A stretch of DNA of 64,000 nucleotides from Chrysaora quinquecirrha (Eukaryota; Cnidaria; Scyphozoa; Semaeostomeae; Pelagiidae): contig JACTAT010000004.1 of NCBI GenBank assembly GCA_014526335.1, positions 3,005,459-3,069,458 on the forward strand. Reading direction: 5' to 3'. A program made the translations under genes and the position numbers. The notes below the pieces were generated by a model that ran no database searches, was not told the DNA's origin, and saw only the letters and a program-made list of their open reading frames with translations. Below, in pieces: positions 12,101 to 24,800 of this stretch; position 1 is the first letter of the stretch; the number at the start of each line of letters is the position of its first letter.

Positions 12101-14425
12101 TTTTTGGGGGTTTTTATATTGCAGGGTTTTAAAAAAAAAGGTAAAAAAATTTGGGAAAAAATTTTGTTTTGGGAATTTTAAATTTAAAGGGAATGGAAAT
12201 TTAGTTTTAAAAAGTTAAAAAGGAAAAAATTTTTTATGAAAAAAATTTTTGGGAAAAAATCAAAAATTTTTCAAAAATTTTAAAATTTTTTGGGGAAAAA
12301 CATTTTTAAAACAGATTTAAAGGGTTTTTTAAAATTTTTAAAAAAATTTTTTTTGAAAAGTTTCAAAAAGTAATTTAAAGCAAAAAATTTCATTTTTTGT
12401 TTGGCCCCAAAAAAGAAATTTTTCCCTTTTTTGTTTCCTTTTTGGGGTTTTTGGGAAAAATTTTATTTTGAAAAAATTTTAAAAGTTTCAAATGGTTTTT
12501 TAAAAAAAAAATTCCCAAAAAAGTTTCAAAAATTTAAAATTTTAAAAAATAAATTTTTAAAGCCAAAAACAAAAAGAAATTTTTAAATTTCAAAAAAAAA
12601 AGGGGCCAGAAAAAATTCAAAAAATTTTTAGGGGAAATTAACAAACATTTTAAAAGTTTAAAATTTTAAAAAATTTTAAATTTTGAAACCCAATTTTTAA
12701 AAATTTTTGCCAAAAATTTTTTTTAAATTTAAAAATTTTTTTCCCTTGTAAAAGGAAAATAGAATTTTAAAAAAATTTTTAAAACCAAAAAATAATTTTT
12801 GCAAAAATTTTTATGAAAAAAAATTAAACGGATTTTAAAAAATTTTTTCAAAAAGAAAAATTTTTAAATTTAAAACAATTTTGGTTGAAAAATTGGATTT
12901 TTAAAAAGGTTTAAAAAATTTTAAAGTTTAAAAAATTTTTTGAAAAAATTTAAAAATTTTTAAAAGGGTTTTAAAAATTTTTTTAAAACAAATGTTTAAA
13001 TTTTAAAAATTTTGGAAAAAAATTTTGGGGGAAAATTTAAAAATTTTAAAAATTTTTAAAAAAGGTTTGAAAAGGTTTTTAAAAGGTTAAAAAATTTTTG
13101 TTTGAAACAAATTTTTCCAAAGTTTAAAAACAATTTTGGAATTTCGAATTTGCCTTTTTTTTAAAAGGGGATTTTGAACCCTTTTCCCAAATAAAGGGGA
13201 ACCATTTTAGGAAAACAAATTTTTTACCCAAAAAACAAAATTTTTTAAAGTTTAAATTGTTGGGAAAACATTTTAAAAGTTTAAAAATTTAAAATTCTTT
13301 AAAAAAAACCTTTCAAAATTTATTTTAAAAAAAAAAAATTTAGAAATTACAAATAATTTAATTTTATTACAAAAAAACCAAAATTTGGAAAATTTTAAAG
13401 TTTAAAACAATGTTTTAATTTTTGGCCTTAAAAAATTTTTCCCCCAAAAAAGAATTTGTTTGGGGTTTTAAATAAGAATTAAAAAAAAGGGTTTGAAAAA
13501 TTTTTTTTGAATAGGGCCAAAAAAAAAATTTGGAAAAATTAAAATTTTTGCAAAAAAGTTTTTAAAATTTTTTGGCCAAAAAATTTTGGGTTTTAAAAGG
13601 GATTTGTTGGGTTTTTCAAAAATTTTAAAAAAAGTTTTCCCCCCAAAATTTTTTTCCAAACAATTTTAAAAAAATTTTTAAAAGGGAAAAATTTAAACAA
13701 TTTTTTTTTTTCCCAAAAATTTGGAAAAGAGGAGGAATTTCTAAAAAATTAAAAAACTTTTAAAAGGGAAACCCAGATTCCCAAAAACATTTTTTTTTGG
13801 GAAAGGGAAAAAAAACAATTTTAAAGTTTTAAAAAAAATTTGAAGAAAAAGGAAAAATTTTAAAAAAAATTTTAACTTGTTTGAAACAAAGGGGTTTGAT
13901 GAAATTTGGGAAAAATGTGTTTTAAACAAAAAAGGAACAAAAAAGTTTTGGGGTTCCGGGAAAATTAAAAATTTTAAAAAGAGGGAAATTTGGGAAAAAA
14001 ATTTTCTAAAAAAAAATTTAAACCAAAAATTTTGGGGGAAAATAAAAAATCAAAAATTTTAAAAAAAAAATTTTCAATTTAAGAAATTTAAAAGTTTTAA
14101 AATCTTTTAAATTTAAAGGGCAAAATGGCTTAAAATTTTTCCCAAAATAAAATTTTGGTTTTCCCAAACAAATTCCTTTTAAAACAACCTTTAAAAAATA
14201 AAAAAAAAAACCCCTTTTTAAAAAAAAGTTTTAAATTTTTTTTGTTTATTTAAAAAACTTAATTTTCTTTTCCTTTTTAAATGAAAAGGGCTGAAAAATT
14301 TAACTTTAAAAAAAAAATTTTAAATCAAAAAAAAAGTGAAAATTTTTAAAAATATTAACGAAAATTTTAAAAAATTTAACCTTTTAAATGGTTTTGTTTA
14401 CCCAAATTTTTAGAAATTTTTAAAA
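9111..14425. other. Extreme homopolymer-run sequence, probable sequencing or assembly artefact
   Basis: Almost every base is part of a run of three to nine identical bases, and the vocabulary collapses to aaaatttt, gggg and cccc blocks. No normal coding, intronic or satellite DNA looks like this, and it stops abruptly near 14,425. Around 13,395-13,500 the order of words (gtttaaaacaatgttttaat, ggcc, gaatttgtttgggg, aataagaa) still follows the 1-925 satellite monomer. Part of it may therefore be badly called satellite. No genes are annotated here. Confidence 0.65.
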
Positions 14426-14430
14426 GGAAT

Positions 14431-14600
14431 ATTGTTAAGTTATACAATCAAAGTCTATTCTGTCATCAATATCTTTTGTCCTAATTGTTCTTATTCATTG
14501 TTCTTCTTAAATGCTATTGTTAAGTTATCTTATCAAAGTCTATTCTGTATCCAATATCCTTTGTTCCTGGAGAACTGTATTGTTTTTAACTATTTGTTCC
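14431..14600 (+). repeat. Short tandem duplication, ~85 bp, two copies
   Basis: The phrase tattgttaagttat, followed by atcaaagtctattctgt, occurs at 14,431 and again at about 14,516, with similar sequence between. It marks the sharp return to normal base composition. Confidence 0.55.
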
Positions 14601-14709
14601 AAAACAACAGGAATTGTTTGATTCCAATAGTCTATTGTATAGTCTTTGTCTATTAGAATTGTTGAAATCCCCTTGTCCGTTTGAATGAGATGAAATGTCG
14701 AATATGTTA

Positions 14710-15178
14710 GGCCGTGGTCAAAAGAGTAAACATTGCCAGTCAAACGTTTGAGATTCGCTTCACAAACAATGTCTGACCGTTTCACCGCGTCATAAAACAT
14801 TGCTTGACAAGCAGTATTTGATTTGCAGTGTTTTTGGAAAATTTCAAAAACATTTTCTGCTTGCCGTAAGCAAAAAATGTTTGATGAGCAATGTTTTGTG
14901 AAGTCGAAAAGCGATCAAACATTTTCTTTGTGAAGTAAATTTAAGATGTTTGACTAACAATGTTTGATCGTTTGGCCACATCGCAAAACATTGCTTGATA
15001 TTGGAACTTAATTGACAATGATTTTGAAAAATGTCAAAAAAAATTCTTCTGCCGTTAGCAAAAATTGTTTGATGAGCAATGTTTTGTGAGGTGGCCAAAA
15101 GATCAAACATTTTGCTCGACAATTAAATTTCAAATGTTTGAGTTTGACCAAAAAATGTTTGATGTTTCGCCAGGGCCC
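14710..15178. mobile_element. MITE family A copy with TTA target duplication
   Basis: The element begins GGCCGTGGTCAAA directly after TTA and ends GCCAGGGCCC directly before TTA. Three-base TTA/TAA duplications with GGCC-type termini match PIF/Harbinger elements. It is longer (469 bp) than full-length copies elsewhere (about 283 bp) because part of the interior is duplicated. It lies just downstream of the RIM-BP 3' end. Confidence 0.8.
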
Positions 15179-15245
15179 TTACAGCAGCTTTCTATGTAAT
15201 ACCCTGTATTGGCTTTAAAAAGAAGAGTACTATTGCTCACAGTTT

Positions 15246-15251
15246 TTTATT
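15246..15251 (-). terminator. Candidate poly(A) signal AATAAA for RIM-BP
   Basis: A canonical AATAAA lies about 475 bases downstream of the RIM-BP stop codon. If used, the 3' UTR would contain a complete MITE copy (15,383-15,663). No closer canonical hexamer was noticed. Confidence 0.45.
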
Positions 15252-15382
15252 AACAGTTATCATTGAAAACAAATTCTCACAAGTTGACTTCTGTCAATCA
15301 AGCAACGCAGAGCTTATCAAATGGTCAGGAATTTCTGATTCGCTTTTAGAAATTATACGTGACCTGTGTCCACTGCGACTTA

Positions 15383-15663
15383 GGCCCACGCCGGTACTAC
15401 ATATTTGAGATTTGCTTTACAAGAAATTCTTGACCGTTTCAACGCGTCATAAAACATTGCTTCACAAGCGGAATTCGCACAGCAATTTGTTTGAACGACT
15501 TTCGAAAACATTTCAAGCTTGTATCAAGCAAAAACGTTTGACAAGTAATGTTCTGTGATGTGGCCCAATGGTCAAACATTGTTTTGGACAAACAAGTTTC
15601 AAATCGATTTCAGATACAAGTTTCAAATGTTTGGCAAACACTGTTTGGTAATTTGACCAGAGC
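15383..15663. mobile_element. MITE family A copy in the likely RIM-BP 3' UTR
   Basis: A 281-bp element flanked on both sides by TTA. Termini and interior words (tgagatttgcttta, cattgcttcacaagc, caagtttcaaatg) follow family A. It sits between the RIM-BP stop codon (15,727) and the candidate poly(A) signal. Confidence 0.75.
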
Positions 15664-15726
15664 ATTAGAACTCGTACCGTTGTACCGAATTTTCTGAACA
15701 GCAAAAACAACAGAATATTGTAGCTT

Positions 15727-15852
15727 TCAAAATACCTTGATACTCGGGCTTTCCGCGCCCATGTTTATCTCGATTTCTTCTGATTCATGTGGCTCAGGGC
15801 ATTCCTCAAGAAAATTGCTGGGAACAAGCCCTCTTTCGGTTTCATTCTGGGC
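15727..15852 (-). CDS. RIMBP: RIM-BP last exon: end of SH3-III and C-terminus
   Basis: After CTCTAG the exon reads [17 protein letters not shown], the last strands of SH3-III (the GLVPSNF motif), then an acidic tail ending S-P-S-I-K-V-F and TGA. A GTATTT just before the stop could act as a donor. The tail length after SH3-III is similar to vertebrate RIM-BPs, so a terminal exon is more likely. Confidence 0.88.
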   Translation of the reverse strand, partial: AQNETERGLVPSNFLEECPEPHESEEIEINMGAESPSIKVF

Positions 15853-18800
15853 CTAGAGGGAGAAACGTCATACGATAAACCATGGAAACCATAGAGAGAA
15901 AATCAAAATACGTGTAAAGCCAAGCTTCTATCGAAATCTCGAACAGTCAGAACTATCGACCTCAATAAATGAAGTAGATATTCATCATGCCGACTGCTAC
16001 TCGGCACGGAGGGTTCTTGGCTAAATTTTGAGTGGTACCCTTGGCTACACTAATTTTTACGAGCATGGTACCCTTGGTCAGACCAATTTCTACAAAGACG
16101 ATACCCTTGGCTAGATTCATTTCCAAGCTACTCGGCGTATTTCGGAACTAATTCATCACAAGCGACAGTTTGACATAAGTGCTCTGGAAACTACCTGGCA
16201 ACTAGTAATTTGATGGGAACTAGTCAGTGCACACAGTTCCAGAAATTTGGGCATGTTCTACTTCTGCGATTAGTCGTCAACTGATTCCCAAAAGTCGCAA
16301 TCGATCGGAGCGATCTTGCGACCGCGATCATTTGTATCGTATCCTAAGCTCTAACTAGTTGTTCACATGTCGGCAAAAGTTAGCAGTTACAACTATTTGT
16401 AGTTAGTTCTATCGTATCATAGGTCAACATAAGCCTAGGCTCTCTTGGAAAGTTTATTTTTTATAAATTATCGCAGCAAGTCCATTCTTTTCAATATGAC
16501 ATTTGAAATTTATCGGAAATGAAGAAGAGGCTAAATTGAAATGGTTACTTACGGCGTAGAACCCATCCTCGTCCATATCGCCAAATACGAACAGAATTTC
16601 GCCTTTATTGAAAGCCAATTCAACCTGGAAAGGTGTGCAAATAATGTTCAAAGAAGTTGACTTAAAACCTAATTTTGACTTTAATTTAATGAGAATTAAA
16701 CGTAATTTAATTCTAGTAAACGATGGACTGGACGTTTCTCACTCCGTCTGGGCTGTCATTTTGTTTGGGTCTCCGTTTCATTCCGAGATCGCCACAAGGC
16801 TTTAAAAAGCTGAAATTTTTCGGGACCAATGCACATTTGTATCAATAGAAACAAAAATAGACAATGGATAGGTATAACCATTACAAAGCTAAGAGAACAA
16901 TGTACATCCATAGGATAAGCGACTCAGGGCCGTCGGAAGGAAGCTCTGTAGTAGGAACAGCTACTTCATGTAAATGTAACGTATGTCTTCTTGCACGTTA
17001 TGATCTTTCTATGCCTTCTATCTATTTACGTAAGTACTTGTACGTCATTATAACTAGAACTTTCTGCTAGAACATAGTTGCATGTATAATTTCTAACTGC
17101 GCAATAGATCATGTGACTTGTAAATACTATAACTTAGAAACTCTGTAAATAAGTAGTCAGTCAGTAAAAAGTCAGTAGTCAGTCAGTAAAAAGTCAGTAC
17201 GAAGTCAATATGAAGTAAAAGTAAAGTCAGTTGATCGGACATGATAGAGAATCGTCTCTCAAATGTCGTCTGACTCCGTGTGTTCTCTGCGCGCACGTAA
17301 AACCCAAGCAGCAGTTAAAGATCCTTCTGCTACGAACGATCCCGATAACAGCTCAGATTAGGGGGGGGGGGGCTGAACAACTGAAATGTATTTCAAGCCC
17401 CCAGTCCCCCGCTTCCAGCGGCCCTGCGACCATATGATGTTAAATCACTAGTAAAATCAAAATTCGGAAAAACTCGTCGCGATAATTTAAATGAATAATT
17501 ACTAATAATCTAAATCACAAAATAATCAAAATTAATCAAATCCGATGAATCGCTAAATCATTTACCTCTGAATCAACATTAGGTGATGAAATCGCTGGAT
17601 CATAATCATAAAGAGCGATCATCCGTCTTGGTGGTAAACAATATATACTGTCTCTTTCAGAAATATATCGATAACTTTTATCATCTTCCTCAATTACAAT
17701 GTTGTCAAGGTCCGCAGCAATGTCGTTTACTCGAGAATCTCGTTTCTGTGCATTATTCATGGCTTCGAGGCTACCCGGCTGGCTGTTATTATCAGGTTGA
17801 TTTCTGGCCTGTGTATTTACGGAGTTCGTTTCCGAGTTTTGATTTTTCGTTGAAACTGAGCTTTGCTTTCGTAAACCTGATGAGATAGAAAACGTTTTTT
17901 TATATGAAACAGGTTTATCTAGACAGTTCAAAAGTTACGAAACTTTTAGAAATAGGAGGAAAGAGCTAAAAAACGTAAGAAATGTTTGTGTCAGTTTTCC
18001 AACATACTGATTTCACGTTTGCGGAGGTAGTAATTAGATATCGAGTATTTCTCGCACAAGCATTACATAATACTAATAATTTGCTTGCTATGGTTCACGT
18101 TTTTTTTATCGTTTTTACAACAATTTATTTCCTTTAAATCAAGAAACTGTTAAGAAAATTTTAGAATTAAAATTGGGCCAAAAATTAAGCAACTTTTAGT
18201 ACTAGGCCCCGAGGCAGGTTTCTTATAAAAAACGTGCACTGGTTGAATTTTTCATTTAAAAACGAATTAATATTAACAAGAAACTTTTTCTTCCAACAAT
18301 GTATTTTGTATTTATATGTTGAATATCTATTTCACTTGTTGATGTAAGAAATCAGAGTTTTGGGCTAAATACGGTTAATGTCGACCTGTGGCTTGTGCTC
18401 AAAGACATTTAGCCTACAGCAAATAACCAGGGTATAGGCGAGACCTTTTCAAAGACGTCTGGGTCGGTGTAATATTTTTCTGGAAAATGGTAGATATATC
18501 GCTGCCGCTTTACGACAGGTGGTGCAGCAGATTTTACTTCTAATTCATAGATGATGGAAGACTAAGAGAGGAATGGAATCTGCGAGATTAAATGTTAAAA
18601 ATATCAGTAGAAATTCAGGAAACAAGATGCAAGTAGCTAACACACAAAAAAGAAAAAACCCCTAAAAACCCCACATAAAACTCTAGGGCAGAAAACTGGG
18701 ACTTGAACCCTTTCTTTCATTTTAACACGCACTAAACGTGAATTTCACGCACTAAACGTGAATTTTAAGCAAAATTCGCTGCAATATCTCTCCTGAAACG

Positions 18801-21800
18801 ACTAAAATTCTGGTCTTTGAACGCTGAGAGTATTCCCTTACTCAACATCTCTACCATTTTCCAGACAAATGTAGCGCCGATCCAGACCTCTTTGAAAAGG
18901 TCTATTATAGATATAGTAAAACTTGGCAGCTGGGTTGATCGAAGGCTTGAGGATGTAGCTAAAGCCTCGCGGGATCCGACATGACGAACGCGAAACGACT
19001 CTGCCACGCCAGACGCCAGCTATAAATATAACTGTATAAAAATTGCGAGAAACAGCGAAACCTTTGGACATAGATATTCGAAAGCTTTTCTGCCTGACAC
19101 TCCTCAGAGTATAAACGTCAGAAATAGAATGTAATAATTGACTAAGGCGGAATTTATACCCAGATGAGGACTAGAATGCACGAATCAGAAAAGTTTGTTG
19201 TGCCTAAACTTTAGAAACGAATTTTAGACCAAAGATTCCCCTGAAGAAATAAGTGTAGTTGGAAGTCGGTTATTTAAACTGAAGCGAAGTTTTCTTATCA
19301 GAAAGCCAACATTTGCTGTTTAGGTATCCCCGTCAAGCACGATAGATTATATTGATTGGAACCGATAACTGAAAAATAGACGGGGGTTGTGTGAAATCAA
19401 ACTTAACTTACTTGATTTTCCTGCTTTGGAGTCTGTAGATGACTCAATACTCGAGTCTTCTTGACTCGGAGGCGGCGGAATATTAATTGATTCTTCGAGA
19501 TTTCCTAAACTGACTTCTTGTACCATATTACTCGGCACAAATCCTCGGGCGTCGTTTAATTCACCGAAATAAAACCCATCTTCGTCGACATCACCGATAA
19601 CTCTTATTAAATCGCCTTCTTTGAATGTGAGTTCCTCATCAATGCCATCTGTATTAGGCGACATTGTGATTGGATCATACGAGAACAATGCAATAAAAAC
19701 CCGCACATTGTCATTGTTCGAATTATCAACCACGTGGTTTGTACGCGTGTTTTCATTTGAATTTTCATTCATATCAATCGCAGTATTATTCTCTCCACCC
19801 GCAATCACACTAAGATTCTCAGTTGTATTTCCAACCGCAGGCTCTTCAATTGATATAGATTTTAATTTTTCATTAATAACATCATGTTCATTTTTTAAAT
19901 CATCTGTCTGGTTGTGACGTAATTCCTCGCCAGTAAAATCTGGCTCGTACCCAGGCTCTGAATCTAGGATTGAGTCATCGAAACTTCCGCCCGCGTGCAA
20001 ATTATACAAATCATGAACTGATGGATTCGGCATTTTTACGGCACCGGAATCACTCGCATCATCATCATCATCATAACCGGGATAATCCGGCTCCGGTACT
20101 ATAGCCTGTCCCATCGACTCAGTTAAACTTGTGTTTATTTCAAGGGTCGACTTTTCAGTCCTAGGGTCGCTTTCACTGCCATCTTTCCGCCTGAAGTTTG
20201 ATCCTAGTTCAGCATTTTCCGGTGCGACAGCGTTACCCGTAGTTTCCAAGTCCTCTACATTATCTTTCCTACCTGCAGAAACTCCTAATTTCGCTAAAAT
20301 CTCAGGTTCTCCAGTGCTATCTATTTTCTTATCACTAAAACCACTATTTTCTTTTACTTCTAACTGCCCAGGTGTACACACATCGTTGTTGACATTGTGG
20401 TGATCGTTGCTCTCGACAGGTGCCCATATAGCTGGTACCTCAGAGCTCTGAATATTCTTGGGCACATGCTCATTTTCAGTCTCACTGTGCCTAATATAAT
20501 TATCCTTAAGATCCGGAATCTCACTCTGGTCAGATTTTTCACCATCCGGCTGTCTGATATCTAGCCCGGACACTTCAATATCAGTGCCACTTTCTTTCGA
20601 CCCTGATTTCATATCATCGTCCGCTTGTCTTTGGTATGGTCGGAACCCGGACATCATATTATCATCCGTCGGTCCGGAACTTTTGTCCTCATCATCTGGT
20701 AACTCCGGAACACCACCAATCACATCTTTATCTAAGATATCAACGACATCATCGGAGCTGAACGTTAGACTATCTTTAGAAGACCGAGCGACATTTTGCT
20801 TACCCGAGCTGCCCGGTTCCTTTTCAATATCAAATGTGTCTCCTTTGTCATCATCCGAATGTAGAGAAAAAGTTTTATTTAAATCTGTACCTATGTCCGG
20901 ATCACTGATAGGACCCGGACCCGGATCGTTCTCAGGATCCTCCAAGCTGAATGTGTGACCCGGGCTGATAGACCGGTCCTTTCCTTTGTTGTATTCAAGT
21001 AGTTCCTCGTCGGTCTCTTCTTCAATAGCCGACAGCTCGGAATCATCCGATAGTAATAAATCTTCAAAGTTGATCCGCATGACTGGTTTCTCAAGTGCCT
21101 ATTAAAGCAATCTTTACTTAAACCATTTTTATCAAAAATAGAAACTTTGAAACATCCAAATGCTAAAAATTGATTCGTGGCCAGAAAGTTTGCACGGAAA
21201 GGACTGCTTCAGGAGGTTTGAAAATCACAGGTCGCTATGACAGAGCAAAATCAAATTGTGACGTCACGAAGTTTGCAACACGATTCATAATACAAAAACA
21301 CGCATGCTGTGGCTACTTCAATTGAAGAAATTTAGCAGGAAAAAACATTTTCAGTTGTTCCAAGAGAGACCTTCATGCTCAGTGTACAACGCTTGAACGA
21401 CCGCACTTTCTTGCAGAGATTGCAAACTCCGTGACGTCACAAATAGCGTGCTTCTTGTCACACAAAAACACTGATTTTCCGCCGTGCATATCAGGAGATT
21501 CCCTAACGTCAAATCCAAAAAAATGGCATCACTAAAACCAGCTTATTTTGTTCTACTACAAAATTTGAAATGTAAAGTTTCATTTCATGGGCACTGTAAA
21601 CCGAAACAGTATTAGACAGAGTCGACTCTCCCACAGAGGACTGTGACGTAACCCAGACTTTGACGGACTTTGATGCGAATTCCTGACGGAAGTGACGTAA
21701 ATCATCATATGACAAAACCACGTGATCTGCAGTTGCTGAATCGATTTTGCTGATTTCTTTGTTGTTCATGTAAATTGTGTAACCTTGAACAATAGAGCCG

Positions 21801-24800
21801 TTTGATGTCCCTATGTCTGTAATTGTCACAGGGAGCCATGAAATCAGAAGTGCAGCCTCTTTCTGTCTGTTCGATTTGTCGACGTGAATTTGAACATTCA
21901 AAGGAGGCTCGGGACGACCTAGGAAAGGGTCGATAAAGTTTAGTTACAACTTCGTGTCTCGTGGAGACCCTCCCCCTAACGCCCTTGAAAAAAGGATAAA
22001 ACATTGTTTGTCAACATTTAAAAATTGCAAGTCAAGAAATTTTTTAGCTTTATTCCACGTTACAAAACGTTACAAAACGCTGCTACACAAACACAATTTT
22101 TTTAAATTTTTTGCACGACGACTTTGAAAAATTTCAAAGGCATTTTTTTGTTTGAAGCAAGCGAAAAATGCTTGACGAGCAATGTTTTGCGACGTGCCCA
22201 AACGGCAAAGAGTTTTTTGCTTGACAGAAGAATTTCAAATTTTTGATAATAATGTTTGATCGTTTTTCCAGCATTCAAAGTTTACGATTTTAATTTACGA
22301 TTTTATAAGTGCTCAGACAAGTCGGGTGAAAAGTTTCACCCAGAGTTACTTTTCAAAGTCAAACCCTTGTGGGATCTGAAACTTTGCACGCTCAAAAAAT
22401 CAATAATACAAGCGTCAGAACAGCGAAACTTTGCACCAATACTAAATTTTGGCTGCTTTGTTGATTTGTTGAGTGTGCTAAATCTAAGCATCGAAATCTT
22501 AATATCTTGAAATTATGAAAAACCTATAATGGCGGCCGTTCGTCCAAAAGATGTATTTATTAGCTCAATTTTCTCAGCTGGTTATTCACGGTACAAAACT
22601 GTTAAAAGGAACTTTCATCGTGAGAGATTCGCTCTAATCGTACATATCGCTTCATATCCTTGAGTCAGATAATAGCATGAAACAAAGCCTTTATTAAAAA
22701 CCCTTAGCATGCCTTTATTAAAAACCCTTAGCATACCTTCTTCCGGTGTCCTGAAAATCAACCCGTCCGATACACAAACAACTCCACTCGGTTTCTTGTG
22801 AATATCCTTCGCTTTCCTTGCCTCTATTGTGACCTCATATTCAGTATCCGGATCGAGGTTTGTAAGACGAAACCTGTCAACCCCTGGTTTGACAACATGG
22901 ACTATCTTCTCGCCAAGACAGACCGCGTGTGCGTATGAACTGTTCCCACAAGTCCATTCGAGTTCAGCTGATCGAGCGGTGAGGTTGTCTATGCGCACGT
23001 CACTCGGAACTGCACTTGCACCTGTTATAAGAAAATGGACTGACAAAAATCGCAAAACACTATAGTTCATTGCTTAAGATGCGGATAGGGCTCTCCCGAA
23101 CGTTGCCCAAATAAATACCAAAGGTTTTGTCATGATAAGCGGTGATTTTCTCATACAACACTGTGTTATAAACAGCCTTGATAAGTGCGAATATATTTAC
23201 TTAATAAACTCCAATTAGTGTAACTTCCTCGGGCGTGAGCCAATCATATGGAGGGGGGTTTGGCTCCGAAATCTTCTAAACTTCCCTATCCCTGTATAAC
23301 AGGTGGGAAGTTGAAGAAAATTAAAAAATTTCCCGTTATTTGAGTCCGAATTGTGTTAATCCCCGCATATAAGAACCTTTGATTTTTTTATTCAGAGAAT
23401 TGTTTAAGGAACAAAAGACTATTGTCTAGTCCATTGTTTTCTCCAAAAAATCAGCCTGAGGGTTGTTATCTTGTAGGTTCTTCTTTTTCGGGGATTTACT
23501 GTATCGCACTACCTTTCCCAAAATGGCGGCTAGCTGTGGGTCTCGGCCTAAAGCAAGCTATTTTTCATAACAAAGACAACAGGGCCCAGGAGCCCCATGA
23601 TTAATGATTAAAGCCAGTAAAATGGCGAATATTTTCCCGCCAAAATCATTAGTCATTGGGCTCTTGGGCCCCGTTGTCTTTGTTTTGAAAATAGCTTGCT
23701 TTAGGCCGAGAGCCACAGCTAGCCGCCATTTTGAGAAAGGTGGTGCGATACTTTTCGAACGTAAATGTACAATATCAAGTATAATATGGCCTAGAAAGCC
23801 TTATTAATCTCGTGTCCCACTTGTCATTACCGATACATAATATAGGGTCTGTGCCCAGTCTGTGTCTACATTATAAGTGGGGGGATCTGTAAAATCTCGT
23901 CGGCACATCCACGGCGCTCTCGATCACATTAAAATTGGGCGTAAAGATGAAAAATAGTTTTCAGGCAAAGCGGAATGTAAAAACAGGCGTACAAATTTTA
24001 CCTCTACCAATAGTTAGTGTTGCAACTGAGCTAGGAAACTCTTTGTCTTCTTTGTTCAATGTATGTACTGACATTCGATAAACCTACCAGCGAAAGATTA
24101 TTTCACAAAAATTCTTGGAAAATGCTTTCCAGCAATAAAAAGCGTCCGGCATTTAACAACATAAAAACTCCGAGAGAATCAACACTAGATTTAGGCCATG
24201 ATAACAAATTGAAAGACTCGCAAATCGCAAATCGCTAACTAGACTAAATAATATGAGCAGTGGTTACAATTTTAAGATGAATTCATAGGCGCTCAAACAG
24301 AGAGTTCTGTTTTGCCTACTCTGAGCAAAGAGCTGTGGGGCTGCTGCTGCTGTGGTTGTTGTTGTTGCTGTTTGGCAAGACTCTTGCTCATTTAATAAGT
24401 CTAATCGATAATAGGTTAAAAGACGTCGTCCTGCCATTAATTTTGCGATGAACACACTCGTTGCTAGGGGTTTTGAGTTCCCTAGCATTCACTATGTGAA
24501 ATACGGTAGTCAATAAATTTGCTGTTTAGTCTGTTACTAGCCTAGGGCAACTCAGTCGACTTAACACTTTACCCCTTGTCTGGATGCATGTAGCATATAG
24601 CAGGGTGCATACCTACGTGGCACTCATAACAACAAACCAGGTACCAATTTATACAACTAGGTAGAGACAGGCACTGCTATCTTACCCAAGTTTTTTGTCT
24701 CTGCAGCAACAGATGGAACTACCGTGGCTCGAACCCACAAAATTTTGGTTGTGAGTCCTCCCCAGCACACTAGAAACTTCGCAACAGAAAAGCCAATGTA

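Noticed and set aside
14540..14800. 86-codon minus-strand frame
   Set aside because: Part lies in a MITE and the rest in a short tandem duplication; no splice context or recognisable motif.
19347..21080. A standalone 577-codon gene
   Set aside because: It is the large RIM-BP exon. It has good acceptor and donor sites and its SH3 domain fits between the FN3 block and SH3-III. The last ~20 codons of the frame are intron.
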